A stretch of DNA of 64,000 nt from assembly GCA_947379865.1 (NCBI GenBank), contig CANCOY010000003.1, forward strand, positions 4,765 through 68,764, written 5' to 3'. The position numbers and the translations under genes are program-made. Shown piece after piece: positions 15,234 through 23,868 of this stretch. The notes beneath the pieces are model-generated. The model worked only from the letters and a program-made list of their open reading frames with translations, did no database searches and was not told where the DNA came from. Within the stretch, counting starts at the first letter, position 1. Each line of letters begins with the position of its first letter. Source of the DNA: Acetobacteraceae bacterium. Lineage in GTDB: Bacteria > Pseudomonadota > Alphaproteobacteria > Zavarziniales > Zavarziniaceae.

Positions 15234-17252
15234 TCAGATCTGGCGGGCCAGGTAGGCTGCCTCGTGAATGGCATTGCCATAGGAGCGCGGCGTGCGTGCG
15301 TCGCCCACCACCTGTACCTGCACCTGCTTGCCCATCAGCTCGCGCGCCAGACTGTTGACCGGTGTGCGGCCAAGGCTGACCACCAGGGTATCCGCCTTTA
15401 CCACCTCGGTGCGGCCGTCGCCATGGCGCAGGGTGACCTCGCCGTCGCCCACGGCCACCACGCTGGTCATCACCTCGATCGTCAGGCCGGCGGCGCCAAG
15501 CTGTGCCTCGGTCACCGGCCCGCGCGAGCCAAGATAGTTGGCGGGCGTGAAGGCGGCGTTGGTCTCCAGCACACGGACATTGCGACCCTGGCGGTGCAGG
15601 TCGAGGGCCAGCTCGCCCCCGTAGCCGGCGCCCCAGATGATCACGCGCTGGCCGGGTTCGCGGGCATCCTTGCGCGCCATGATCTCGTCCATGGTCAGGG
15701 CAAAGCCGCTCTTGCGGGCCGCCTCCATGCCGGGAATGGCGGGGATCACCGCCTCGGCGCCGGTGGCGATCACCACGATGTCGGGGTTCTCGGCCATGAT
15801 GCTGGCGGCGTCGGTCCTGGCGCCAAGGCGCACCGGCACCTTCAGCTTCTTCATCATCACGCGGTGGTAATCGGGCTGGTAACGCAGCATGCCAAAGGTG
15901 GGCAGGGCCTTGTAATTGCCGACCCAGTCCATGGCGCCGCCCAGATGGTCTGCCTTTTCCAGCAGGACCACGTCATGGCCGATCTCGCGCGCCGTGATCG
16001 CATATTCCATGCCGCCAGAGCCGCCGCCCACCACCACGACCTTCTTGGGTGCGTTGGTGGGGCGCAGGCGGTATTCATCGTCGCGGCCAAACACCGGGTT
16101 CTGGGCCGAACCAGCCCAGCCCTTGCCAAAGATATTGCCCTGCAGCAGCGAGGCGCCGGTGTGGGTCGACTTGCGGATCTCGTCCTCGCGCCCCTCGTAC
16201 ATCTTGCGGGGGAAGTCAGGGTCATCCAGCGACAGGCGGCAGACGCCGGCGAAATCGGCGGCGCCATCCGACAGGAACTCGCGGATGTGATCCGGCGTAA
16301 TCAGGTTGGCCGAGCCGATCAGGGGGATGTCGATGTTGTTGGCCAGCAGACCCTGCTTCAGCGTCTTCAGGTTGTCGCGGTTGATCATCTTGGGCGTATA
16401 GAAGTTCGGGCCGATGAACTCCCACGACTGGACATCCTCCCGCCGGCTCTTGGCGCCCAGCATGGAGCCAAAGGTGCAGTCGAGGGCGGCGATGCCCAGC
16501 GCATGCAGGCGCGGCGCGTAATGCTCCACGAAATAGGCGATGTCGAAGCCGCCTTCGAGGTTTTCATCAACGCAGATGCGCGGGATCAGCGGATAGTCGA
16601 CGCCGCACAGTTCCTGCGTCCGCTTGATGATCTCCTCGATGAAGAGGAAGCGGTCGGCGTATTTGTCGTTGCGGCCGACGTTGGACAGCAGCGACAGCGT
16701 CGTGTGCGGCAGAGAGCCGTGGCAGAAATGGTAGGAGACGAAATCAAAGCCTGCTTCCTTGGCGCGGCGCGCGCCCTGGGCATAGGCCTCGACCAGGTCC
16801 TCATAGTCGGCGGTGGTCAGCACGCGCGGTTCGGGATTGCCGATCGCCGCAGCAGCGCTTGAGCCCCACGAGACGGTGCCCGGAATCCAGCCTTCGCCCG
16901 GTTTCAGGGGCACGGTGGTGCCAAGGCCCGGGATCAGGCCGCCATAGAACAGCTGGATGCCAGCCAGCGTATTGTTGTGGTGCATGACTTCCACCACATC
17001 ACGGAAGCCGATGACATAGGTGTCGTCATAGATGCCCAGCATGCGCTCGTTGATCAGGCCGTCATGGCGGACACAGGTGGCGCCAACCACCACGGCACCA
17101 TAGCCACCCTTGGCAAAGGCTTCGTAGGCGGCAACCAGCCGGCGGGTCACATGACCCAGCGGGTCCGACATGTTGAGGGTCGTCGGTTCGTGGATGATAC
17201 GGTTCTGAAACGTCAGCCCCTTGGTCTGGAAGGGCTCAAAAACGGGGTCCAC
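15234..17252 (-). CDS. FadH/old-yellow-enzyme-like NADH:flavin oxidoreductase lacking the 4Fe-4S cysteines
   Basis: A 672-residue two-domain protein arranged like 2,4-dienoyl-CoA reductase and the bile-acid enzymes BaiCD/BaiH. An FMN TIM barrel occupies about 1-345 and an FAD/NAD(P) domain starts with VVVVGGGSGGMEY near 395. In the family, four Cys between these parts (pattern CIGCNQxC then C-x-V-N-P) bind a 4Fe-4S cluster that passes electrons between flavins. Here the stretch at about 360-386 (KSTHTGASLLQ ... AGSAQNP) contains no Cys at all. The alignable INFGK-like and QNP landmarks show substitution, not deletion. It may use only NADH-FAD or FMN chemistry. It is divergent from an acyl-CoA ligase operon. 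Confidence 0.88.
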   Translation of the reverse strand: MDPVFEPFQTKGLTFQNRIIHEPTTLNMSDPLGHVTRRLVAAYEAFAKGGYGAVVVGATCVRHDGLINERMLGIYDDTYVIGFRDVVEVMHHNNTLAGIQLFYGGLIPGLGTTVPLKPGEGWIPGTVSWGSSAAAAIGNPEPRVLTTADYEDLVEAYAQGARRAKEAGFDFVSYHFCHGSLPHTTLSLLSNVGRNDKYADRFLFIEEIIKRTQELCGVDYPLIPRICVDENLEGGFDIAYFVEHYAPRLHALGIAALDCTFGSMLGAKSRREDVQSWEFIGPNFYTPKMINRDNLKTLKQGLLANNIDIPLIGSANLITPDHIREFLSDGAADFAGVCRLSLDDPDFPRKMYEGREDEIRKSTHTGASLLQGNIFGKGWAGSAQNPVFGRDDEYRLRPTNAPKKVVVVGGGSGGMEYAITAREIGHDVVLLEKADHLGGAMDWVGNYKALPTFGMLRYQPDYHRVMMKKLKVPVRLGARTDAASIMAENPDIVVIATGAEAVIPAIPGMEAARKSGFALTMDEIMARKDAREPGQRVIIWGAGYGGELALDLHRQGRNVRVLETNAAFTPANYLGSRGPVTEAQLGAAGLTIEVMTSVVAVGDGEVTLRHGDGRTEVVKADTLVVSLGRTPVNSLARELMGKQVQVQVVGDARTPRSYGNAIHEAAYLARQI

Positions 17253-17275
17253 GGCGTTCTCCTGTTACCTGGCTT

Positions 17276-17297
17276 GGCCGACCAGAGGTTGTCGGCC
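17276..17297. promoter_or_regulatory. inverted repeat between divergent FadH-like and ligase genes
   Basis: GGCCGAC (17276-17282) and GTCGGCC (17291-17297) form a perfect 7-bp inverted repeat with an 8-base spacer in the 107-bp divergent intergenic region. Candidate operator serving both operons. Confidence 0.5.
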
Positions 17298-17359
17298 TTT
17301 GTTGGAGCGTATAAGACTCGTTTCCATAAAACAGCTTAGAAAATGGGAGGGCAAGCGCC

Positions 17360-18952
17360 GTGACGGGATCCAATGGGGCGTGGTCGAACGCCGATCTTTA
17401 TGCCGGCGTCTTTCCGCCGCACATGCTGGTTCACGCCCTTAGCCACGATCTGGACCGCCCGGTCATGCACATGTGGGACGGCCGCGTGCTGACGGCCGGC
17501 CAGATCCGCGACCTCACCAGCACCTATGTTCAGGCGCTGCAGTCGCTGGGCATTGCCAAGGGCACGCGCCTAGGCGTGCTGTCCGGCAACCGGCCCGAGG
17601 TGATCCACGTGGGCAATGGTGCATCGCTGGCTGGCGCCTGTCTGGTGCCGCTGCATCCCATGGGTTCGCTGGATGATTATATCTATGTGATCGAGGATGC
17701 GGGCGTCGAGGCGCTGGTTTTTGACCCGTCCAAGTTTGGCGACAAGGCGGTGGAGTTGAAGCGGCGCCTGCCCCAGCTGAAGCACCTGCTCTCCATGGGC
17801 CCGGCCGAGGGCGCGGTGGACCTGGCGGCGCTCGCTGCCACCTTCCAGCCCGCCCCCCTGGTGGTGCCCCATCTCACGGGTGAGGAAATCGTGCGCCTGT
17901 CCTATTCGGGCGGCACCACGGGCAAGCCCAAGGCAATCATGGGCACCCACCGCTATGGCCAGCACACGCTGACGATCCAACTGGCGGAATGGGAATGGCC
18001 GGCGGTGCCGCGCCAGCTGATCTGCGCGCCCCTGAGCCATGCGGGCTCCGCCGTGTTCCTGCCGACCCTGCTCAAGGGCGGTTCGGTGGTGGTGCTGCCG
18101 GCGTTCGAGCCGGTGGCGGTGATGGAGGCGATCCAGAAGTACAAGATCAACTGTGTGCTGCTGGTGCCCACCATGATTTATGCCCTGCTGGATCACCCGC
18201 GCCTGCCTGAATTCGATCTCTCCAGTCTGGAACTCATCTATTACGGCGCCTCCACCATCTCCCCCGTGCGCCTGCGCGAGGGCATAGAGAAGCTTGGCCC
18301 CGTCTTCTTCCAGTTCTATGGCCAGGCCGAGGCGCCCATGACCGTTACCGTCATGCGCCGGGCTGAACACGACGTGAATGATCTTCAGCGCCTTGCCTCC
18401 TGCGGCCGCCCGGTACCCTGGGTGCATGTGGCCCTGCTCGACGACGAGGGTGAGCCGGTCGCTGAAGGCACGCCTGGCGAGATCTGCGTGCGCGGCCCCC
18501 TGGTGATGGCTGGTTACCTCAACAAGCCGGAACAGACGGCTGAGGCCTTTGCCAATGGCTGGCTGCACACGGGTGACGTGGCGGTGCGGGACCCCGACGG
18601 CTTCCTGCGCATCGTCGACCGCAAGAAGGACATGATCATCACCGGTGGCTTCAACGTCTTCCCGCGCGAGATCGAGGATGTGCTGACGGCCCATCCCGCC
18701 GTCTCCCAGGCAGGCGTGGTTGGCGTCAAGGATGAGAAGTGGGGCGAGGCGGTGAAGGCCGTTGTCGTGCTGCGGCCCGGTGCCAAGGTGACCGCCGAGG
18801 AGCTGATCGCCCTTGTACGCGACCGCAAGGGTGCCGTGCAGGCGCCAAAGACCGTCGATTTCATCGACGCCATCCCCCTCAGCCCGCTTGGCAAGCCAGA
18901 CAAGAAGGCGCTGCGGGCCATGTATGCCGCCGCTGCCCAGGGAGCGAAATGA
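17360..18952 (+). CDS. AMP-forming acyl-CoA ligase
   Basis: A 530-residue ANL-superfamily ligase that activates a carboxylate via an acyl-adenylate. Motifs: SYSGGTTGKPKAIMG (phosphate loop), YGQAEAPMT, the WLHTGDVAVRD segment and DRKKDMIITGGFNVFPREIE, plus the C-terminal catalytic Lys in PLSPLGKPDKKALR. The start is GTG 17360 with GGGAGG upstream. It is the first of three tightly linked genes (1-nt and 13-nt gaps) with a DUF35 protein and an SCP-x-type thiolase, a set seen in steroid side-chain catabolism. Confidence 0.93.
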   Translation: MTGSNGAWSNADLYAGVFPPHMLVHALSHDLDRPVMHMWDGRVLTAGQIRDLTSTYVQALQSLGIAKGTRLGVLSGNRPEVIHVGNGASLAGACLVPLHPMGSLDDYIYVIEDAGVEALVFDPSKFGDKAVELKRRLPQLKHLLSMGPAEGAVDLAALAATFQPAPLVVPHLTGEEIVRLSYSGGTTGKPKAIMGTHRYGQHTLTIQLAEWEWPAVPRQLICAPLSHAGSAVFLPTLLKGGSVVVLPAFEPVAVMEAIQKYKINCVLLVPTMIYALLDHPRLPEFDLSSLELIYYGASTISPVRLREGIEKLGPVFFQFYGQAEAPMTVTVMRRAEHDVNDLQRLASCGRPVPWVHVALLDDEGEPVAEGTPGEICVRGPLVMAGYLNKPEQTAEAFANGWLHTGDVAVRDPDGFLRIVDRKKDMIITGGFNVFPREIEDVLTAHPAVSQAGVVGVKDEKWGEAVKAVVVLRPGAKVTAEELIALVRDRKGAVQAPKTVDFIDAIPLSPLGKPDKKALRAMYAAAAQGAK

Positions 18953-18953
18953 G

Positions 18954-19379
18954 ATGAGCAACAGCTATGAGGGCATGGTGCCTTCTGTCCCCTACCTCAA
19001 GATCGACAGCACCGGTGAGCCCTATATCGCGGGCTCCCAGTGCGGCAAGTGTGGCCAGATCTTCTTTGGCGAGCGCACGATCTGCGCGCGCTGCGCCGAC
19101 CGCACCTCCATGCAGGCCATGCGCCTGGGCGAGACGGGCAAGCTCTATGCCTATACCGTGATCCACCGCAGCTTTCCCGGCGTGAAGACGCCGTTTGTGG
19201 CGGCCACGGTGGAACTGGATGGCGGCGGCGTGCTGAAGGGTACCCTGCTGGAGGTGGAGCCCGATCCGGCAAAGCTGGCCTTCGACATGCCCGTGCGCAC
19301 CGTCTTCCGTGACAGCGGCCAGAAGGACCAGGACGGCCGTCCCTATCTCAACTACTACTTCGTGCCTGCGGGCGCCTGA
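18954..19379 (+). CDS. Zn-ribbon / OB-fold protein (DUF35 family)
   Basis: A 141-residue DUF35 protein with an N-terminal zinc ribbon made by Cys30, Cys33, Cys44 and Cys47 and a C-terminal OB fold. Members form complexes with non-decarboxylating thiolases or with aldolases such as Ltp2 and are needed for their activity. The ATG at 18954 follows the ligase TGA by 1 nt, and the thiolase starts 13 nt downstream, so a DUF35-thiolase heterocomplex is very likely. The long upstream frame overlapping the ligase is not used. Confidence 0.92.
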   Translation: MSNSYEGMVPSVPYLKIDSTGEPYIAGSQCGKCGQIFFGERTICARCADRTSMQAMRLGETGKLYAYTVIHRSFPGVKTPFVAATVELDGGGVLKGTLLEVEPDPAKLAFDMPVRTVFRDSGQKDQDGRPYLNYYFVPAGA

Positions 19380-19392
19380 GGAGGTACTGGTG

Positions 19393-20544
19393 ATGAACGA
19401 CATTTATGTGGTCGGCATCGACATGATCCGGTTCGGTCGTTTCCCCGACCGGACCCCGCCGCAGCTTGCGGCCGAGGCGGCCCTGATGGCCCTCGACGAT
19501 GCGGGCCTGTCCATCACGGACATGCAGGCGCTGTACTGCGGTAACCTGATGCAGGCCAGCAACATGGTGGGCCAGCGCCTGCTGCGTGAAATCGGCCAGA
19601 CGGGCATTCCCGTGGTCAATGTTGCCAATGCCTGCGCCACCGGCGCCACGGCATTCCGCGATGGCTGGATTGCCATCCGTGCCGGTCTTTACGACATGGT
19701 GCTGGCGGTGGGCGTGGAGCAGATGGGCAAGGGCCTGCTGGGTGGCACGGATCGCGGCGGGTTCGTGACCGAAGGCGCCATCGGCTCCGACACCATGCCC
19801 GCCATGTTCGCCCAGATCGGCCTGGAGCATCAGCGCAAGTACGGCACCACCTTCGAGCAGTTCGCCAAGGTCTCGGTCAAGAACCACCATCACTCAACCC
19901 TGAACCCCAAGGCCATGTATCAGGTGGAGACCCCGCTTGAGCAGGTCATGGCGTCGGAGATGATCGCCTATCCCAATACCAAGCTGATGTGCTCGGTCAA
20001 TGTGGATGGCGCGGCGGCGGCGGTGATTGCGTCGGAAAAGGCGGTGCGCCGCCTTGGCCTGATGGACCGCGCGGTGCGCATCCGCACCTCGGTGATGACC
20101 AGCAATCCCTTTGCCGAACGCGAGTTCGCCATGCCCGACTTCAACGCGGTCACGCGGCTGGCGTCGAAGCACGCTTATGAGGCGGCGGGCATCGGGCCGG
20201 ACGAGATCAACCTCGTCGAACTGCACGACTGCTTCGCCACGGCGGAACTGGTGCATTACGAAAACCTTGGCCTGTGTGGCGAGGGCGAGGCTGGCCGCAT
20301 GATCGACAGCGGCGAGACGGCACTGGGCGGCCGTATTCCGGTAAACGTTTCGGGCGGCCTTCTGTCCAAGGGGCATCCGCTGGGGGCGACCGGCATTGCC
20401 AATATCTATGAGGTGGCAACCCATCTGCGTGGCAAGGCAGGCGCCCGCCAGGTTGAGGGCGCGCGCCTTGGCATGACCCATGTGGTGGGCGGCGGCCCCG
20501 GCATGGGCAGCGCCTGCGCCATCCACATCCTCGAAAAGGTCTGA
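19393..20544 (+). CDS. thiolase-family protein (SCP-x/lipid-transfer thiolase type)
   Basis: A 383-residue thiolase-fold protein of the lipid-transfer/SCP-x group. The nucleophile is Cys81 (NVANACATGA). HDCFATAE and the GGLLSKGHPLGATG histidine loop are present, and the C-terminus reads VVGGGPGMGSACAIHIL rather than the CxG of degradative thiolases. ATG 19393 is preceded by GAGGAGG-like sequence. Together with the adjacent DUF35 protein it probably forms the active enzyme acting on branched or side-chain acyl-CoA. Its 3' end runs into a stop-bearing tandem repeat. Confidence 0.92.
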   Translation: MNDIYVVGIDMIRFGRFPDRTPPQLAAEAALMALDDAGLSITDMQALYCGNLMQASNMVGQRLLREIGQTGIPVVNVANACATGATAFRDGWIAIRAGLYDMVLAVGVEQMGKGLLGGTDRGGFVTEGAIGSDTMPAMFAQIGLEHQRKYGTTFEQFAKVSVKNHHHSTLNPKAMYQVETPLEQVMASEMIAYPNTKLMCSVNVDGAAAAVIASEKAVRRLGLMDRAVRIRTSVMTSNPFAEREFAMPDFNAVTRLASKHAYEAAGIGPDEINLVELHDCFATAELVHYENLGLCGEGEAGRMIDSGETALGGRIPVNVSGGLLSKGHPLGATGIANIYEVATHLRGKAGARQVEGARLGMTHVVGGGPGMGSACAIHILEKV

Positions 20545-20553
20545 CGACCAGCC

Positions 20554-20622
20554 GGGGCCAGATGACTGGGCCACATGACTGCGGCCGGGTGAATGGGGCC
20601 GGGTGAGCGGGGCGAGATGCCT
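20554..20622. repeat. stop-bearing tandem repeat, five units of 13-14 bp, at a convergent junction
   Basis: Units start at 20554, 20568, 20581, 20595 and 20609 and follow a GGGGCC-rich then TGA consensus. The first four contain TGA at 20563, 20576, 20590 and 20604, together covering all three plus-strand frames. The block fills the gap between the thiolase stop (20544) and the convergent ligase stop at 20622. Confidence 0.75.
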
Positions 20623-22214
20623 CAGTTCACCCGGCGCTCGCGCCCGGCCCAATAGGGCTCGCGCAGTTCGCGCTTCAACAGCTTGCCCGAGGGATTGCGC
20701 GGCAGGCTCTCGACGAAATCAACGGTCTTGGGGCACTTGTAGCCCGCCACCGCCGCCCGGGCATGGGCGATGATCTCGTCCGCCGTGGCCGTGGCGCCGG
20801 TCTTCAGCACCACCACGGCCTTCACCGCCTCACCCCATTTTGCATCCGGCACGCCGATGACGGCGACATCCGCAATGGCGGGATGGCCAAACAGGGCGCT
20901 CTCCACCTCGGCGGGATAGACGTTCTCGGCGCCTGAGACGATCATGTCCTTCACCCGGTCATAGACATAGAGGTAACCCTCTGCGTCCATATAACCGGCA
21001 TCGCCCGTGTGCATCCAGCCATCCACGATGGCACCGGCCGAGGCCTCGGGGTTTTTCCAATAGCCCTGCATGACCACGGGGCCCTGGATCAGGATCTCCC
21101 CCACGTCGCCCAGCGCCACATCCTTGCCGGCGCCATCCACCACGCGCAGACCCACCCCCGGCATGGGCCGCCCGGCAGAGCGCATGCGCGGGCTGCCCCC
21201 CGCGTCGTGGTCTTCCGGCATCAGGGTCAGTGCCGGGCCGGTCGTCTCGGTCATGCCATAGAGCTGGATGAAACCGCAGCCAAAGGTGGCGACCGAGCGC
21301 TTCAGCAGTTCCAGCGGAATGGGCGAGGCGCCGTAATAGATCAGGTCCAGGCGGCCGAAATCGGTTCCGGCGCATTGCGGGTGCTGCAGCAGCATCAACT
21401 GCATGGCCGGAACGAAGCCTGCCTTGGTAACCGGCCAGGTGCGGAATGTCTCCAGCACGCGGGCCGGATCAAACTCCCGCAGCAGCAACAGGGTGGCGCC
21501 ATAATGCAAGGCATTGATGCCCGTGCCTGCGCCGCCAATGTGGAAATTGGGCAGGCACTGCAGATAGATCTCGTCATTGCCCCACGGCCCCAGCGCTCCG
21601 GTGGCGACATGGGCGGCACCGGCCAGCACATTGCCGTGGCTCAGCATGGCGCCCTTGGGCCGCCCCGTGGTGCCCGACGTGTAGAGCTGGATGGCGATAT
21701 CACCTGCTGCAATGGCGACCGCCGGATCATGGGCGGGCTGGCCTGCCTGCCACTGGCGGAAATCCGTTGCCCCCTCGGCGCCGCCACCTGGCGTATCCAG
21801 GCACAGGCACAATCTGATACGGCCCATGGCCGGGCCAAGGGTGGCCATGAGGGGCAGGAATTCCGCCCCGATCATCAGGACCTCGGCATCTGAATGCTCA
21901 AGGATATAGGCGATTTCGGGCGGGGCCAGGCGCCAGTTGATGGGCGCCAGCACCATGCCCGCCTTGGCCGCCCCCAGCCAGGCCACAAAGAAGTCGTCCG
22001 TGTTCTTGTCAAGGAAGGCGATGCGGCTCTGAGGCGGCAGGCCAAGGGCCAGAAGGCCGTTTGCCACGCGGTTCGTCTCGCGGTCCAGATCGGCAAAAGA
22101 GATCTGGCGCTGCTCATAGGCAATGGCGATCCGCGCGGGTGTTTGCCGTCCATGCCACCGCGCAATGTCGCCAACGCTGGCAATGACCGCGTTCTCGCCT
22201 GTGCTCATGGTCAT
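20622..22214 (-). CDS. AMP-forming acyl-CoA ligase (tandem copy B)
   Basis: A 530-residue ANL ligase with YTSGTTGRPKGAMLSHGN, YGMTETTGPALT, WMHTGDAGYMD, DRVKDMIVSGAENVYPAEVE and the C-terminal PRNPSGKLLKRELR lysine motif. It is closely related over its full length to the next upstream gene at 22269-23843, including an almost identical C-terminus, so the pair arose by tandem duplication. It is the last gene in a five-gene minus-strand cluster (phosphatase, SnoaL-like, kinase, ligase, ligase). The substrate class is probably a fatty or aromatic acid. Confidence 0.93.
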   Translation of the reverse strand: MTMSTGENAVIASVGDIARWHGRQTPARIAIAYEQRQISFADLDRETNRVANGLLALGLPPQSRIAFLDKNTDDFFVAWLGAAKAGMVLAPINWRLAPPEIAYILEHSDAEVLMIGAEFLPLMATLGPAMGRIRLCLCLDTPGGGAEGATDFRQWQAGQPAHDPAVAIAAGDIAIQLYTSGTTGRPKGAMLSHGNVLAGAAHVATGALGPWGNDEIYLQCLPNFHIGGAGTGINALHYGATLLLLREFDPARVLETFRTWPVTKAGFVPAMQLMLLQHPQCAGTDFGRLDLIYYGASPIPLELLKRSVATFGCGFIQLYGMTETTGPALTLMPEDHDAGGSPRMRSAGRPMPGVGLRVVDGAGKDVALGDVGEILIQGPVVMQGYWKNPEASAGAIVDGWMHTGDAGYMDAEGYLYVYDRVKDMIVSGAENVYPAEVESALFGHPAIADVAVIGVPDAKWGEAVKAVVVLKTGATATADEIIAHARAAVAGYKCPKTVDFVESLPRNPSGKLLKRELREPYWAGRERRVN

Positions 22215-22268
22215 GTTTCCTTTCTGACACCGCCTGCACCCGTGCCGGTGCCAAGAGGGCGGGGTGAT

Positions 22269-23843
22269 CTAGTTGACCTGTCTGCTTTGCCCCGCCCAAT
22301 AGGGCTGCCGCAAGTCGCGCTTGAGCAGCTTGCCTGAGGCATTGCGCGGCAGGCTGGTGACGAAGTCCACACTTTTCGGACATTTGTAGCCGGCGATGGA
22401 GGCGCGGGCATGGCCGATGATGTCCTCGGCACTTGCCACGGCGCCCGGCTTCAGCACCACCACGGCCTTCACAGCCTCGCCCCAGGTGACATCAGGCACG
22501 CCGATCACCGCAACATCGGCGATGGCAGCATGGCCAAAAAGAGCATTCTCCACTTCAGCTGGATAGACGTTTTCGCCGCCAGAAATGATCATGTCCTTCA
22601 GGCGGTCGTGCATATAGAGGTAACCGTCTGCATCCACAAAACCAGCGTCGCCCGTGTGCAGCCAGCCGTCGACAATGGCGGCAGCCGTGGCGGCGGGATT
22701 GCGCCAGTAGCCCGTCATGATGGCAGCGCCGCGCAGCAGGATTTCCCCAATCTCGCCGCTGGCAGCCGGGCGCCCGGCCAGATCGATGATCCTGAGATCG
22801 ATACCGGGCAACGGACGCCCGGCCGAGCGCATGCGCGGGTTCCCAGCCGGGTCGTGGTCTGCGGCCATCAGGCTCAGCACGGTGCCGGTGGTCTCGGTCA
22901 TGCCATAGAGCTGGATGAAGTCGCAGCCAAAGGTGGCAAGGGAACGCTTCAGCAGTTCGAGCGGAATCGGTGCGGCACCGTAATAGATCGTATCAAGGCA
23001 GCCGAAATCGGTTTTTGCACAGTCGGCATGATCAAGCAGCATCAGCAGCATGGCTGGCACGAACATGGCCTTGGTAATCGGCCAGGTGCCGAACACGGGC
23101 AGCACGGCAGCAGGGCTGAACTCCCGCAGCACAACGAGGGTGCTGCCAAAATGCAGCGCGCTGATGCCGGTGCCGGCCCCGCCCACATGGAAATGGGGCA
23201 GGCACTGCAGATAGATCTCGTTGCTACCCCAGTGGCCAAGGCCACCGCCGCCAATATGTGCGGCGCGGGCCATGATGTTGCCATGGCTGAGCTGGGCACC
23301 CTTGGGATGGCCAGTGGTGCCCGAGGTATAGAGCAGGATCGCCATGTCTGTGGCGGATACGGCAATCGCCGGGTCATGGCCGGGGTGGCTGGCCAGCCAG
23401 GGGCGGAAGGCCGCCGGGTGCGCGGGGTCGCCCAGCACCAGCACCAGCCGGATGCGCGCCATGATGTGGCCAAGGTCTGCGAGGAGGGGCAGGAACTCAG
23501 CCCCGATCAGCAACACTTCAGGTTCTGAATCTTGCAGGATATAGGCAATCTCCGGGGCGGCCAGCCGCCAGTTGATGGCGTTCAGGGCCATCCCCGCCTT
23601 GGCCGCGCCAATCCAGGCCAGATGGAAATCGTCGGTATTCTTGTCGATCAGGGCAATGCGGCTGTGTGGCAGCAGGCCAAGGGCAAGCAGGCCGCTTGCG
23701 ACACGGTTGGTGTCACGATCAAGCTCTGCCCAGGTCGTGCGCCGCTCACCAAAAACCAGGGCAAGTGCCTCTGGCTGACGGCGGGCGTGCACGCGCGCGA
23801 TATCGCCGACGGTTTTGATTTCTGCGGTCCTGTCCTCGGCCAT
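22269..23843 (-). CDS. AMP-forming acyl-CoA ligase (tandem copy A)
   Basis: A 524-residue ANL ligase with YTSGTTGHPKGAQLSHGN, YGMTETTGTVLS, WLHTGDAGFVD, DRLKDMIISGGENVYPAEVE and PRNASGKLLKRDLR. ATG 23843 gives an N-terminus collinear with the paralogue, and the further upstream frame is discarded. It lies 25 nt after the kinase-fold gene and 54 nt before its paralogue. Divergence between the copies lies mainly in the central acyl-binding half, suggesting two related substrates. Confidence 0.93.
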   Translation of the reverse strand: MAEDRTAEIKTVGDIARVHARRQPEALALVFGERRTTWAELDRDTNRVASGLLALGLLPHSRIALIDKNTDDFHLAWIGAAKAGMALNAINWRLAAPEIAYILQDSEPEVLLIGAEFLPLLADLGHIMARIRLVLVLGDPAHPAAFRPWLASHPGHDPAIAVSATDMAILLYTSGTTGHPKGAQLSHGNIMARAAHIGGGGLGHWGSNEIYLQCLPHFHVGGAGTGISALHFGSTLVVLREFSPAAVLPVFGTWPITKAMFVPAMLLMLLDHADCAKTDFGCLDTIYYGAAPIPLELLKRSLATFGCDFIQLYGMTETTGTVLSLMAADHDPAGNPRMRSAGRPLPGIDLRIIDLAGRPAASGEIGEILLRGAAIMTGYWRNPAATAAAIVDGWLHTGDAGFVDADGYLYMHDRLKDMIISGGENVYPAEVENALFGHAAIADVAVIGVPDVTWGEAVKAVVVLKPGAVASAEDIIGHARASIAGYKCPKSVDFVTSLPRNASGKLLKRDLRQPYWAGQSRQVN

Positions 23844-23868
23844 GCCAGGATTCTCCCCGTGCGCTCGA

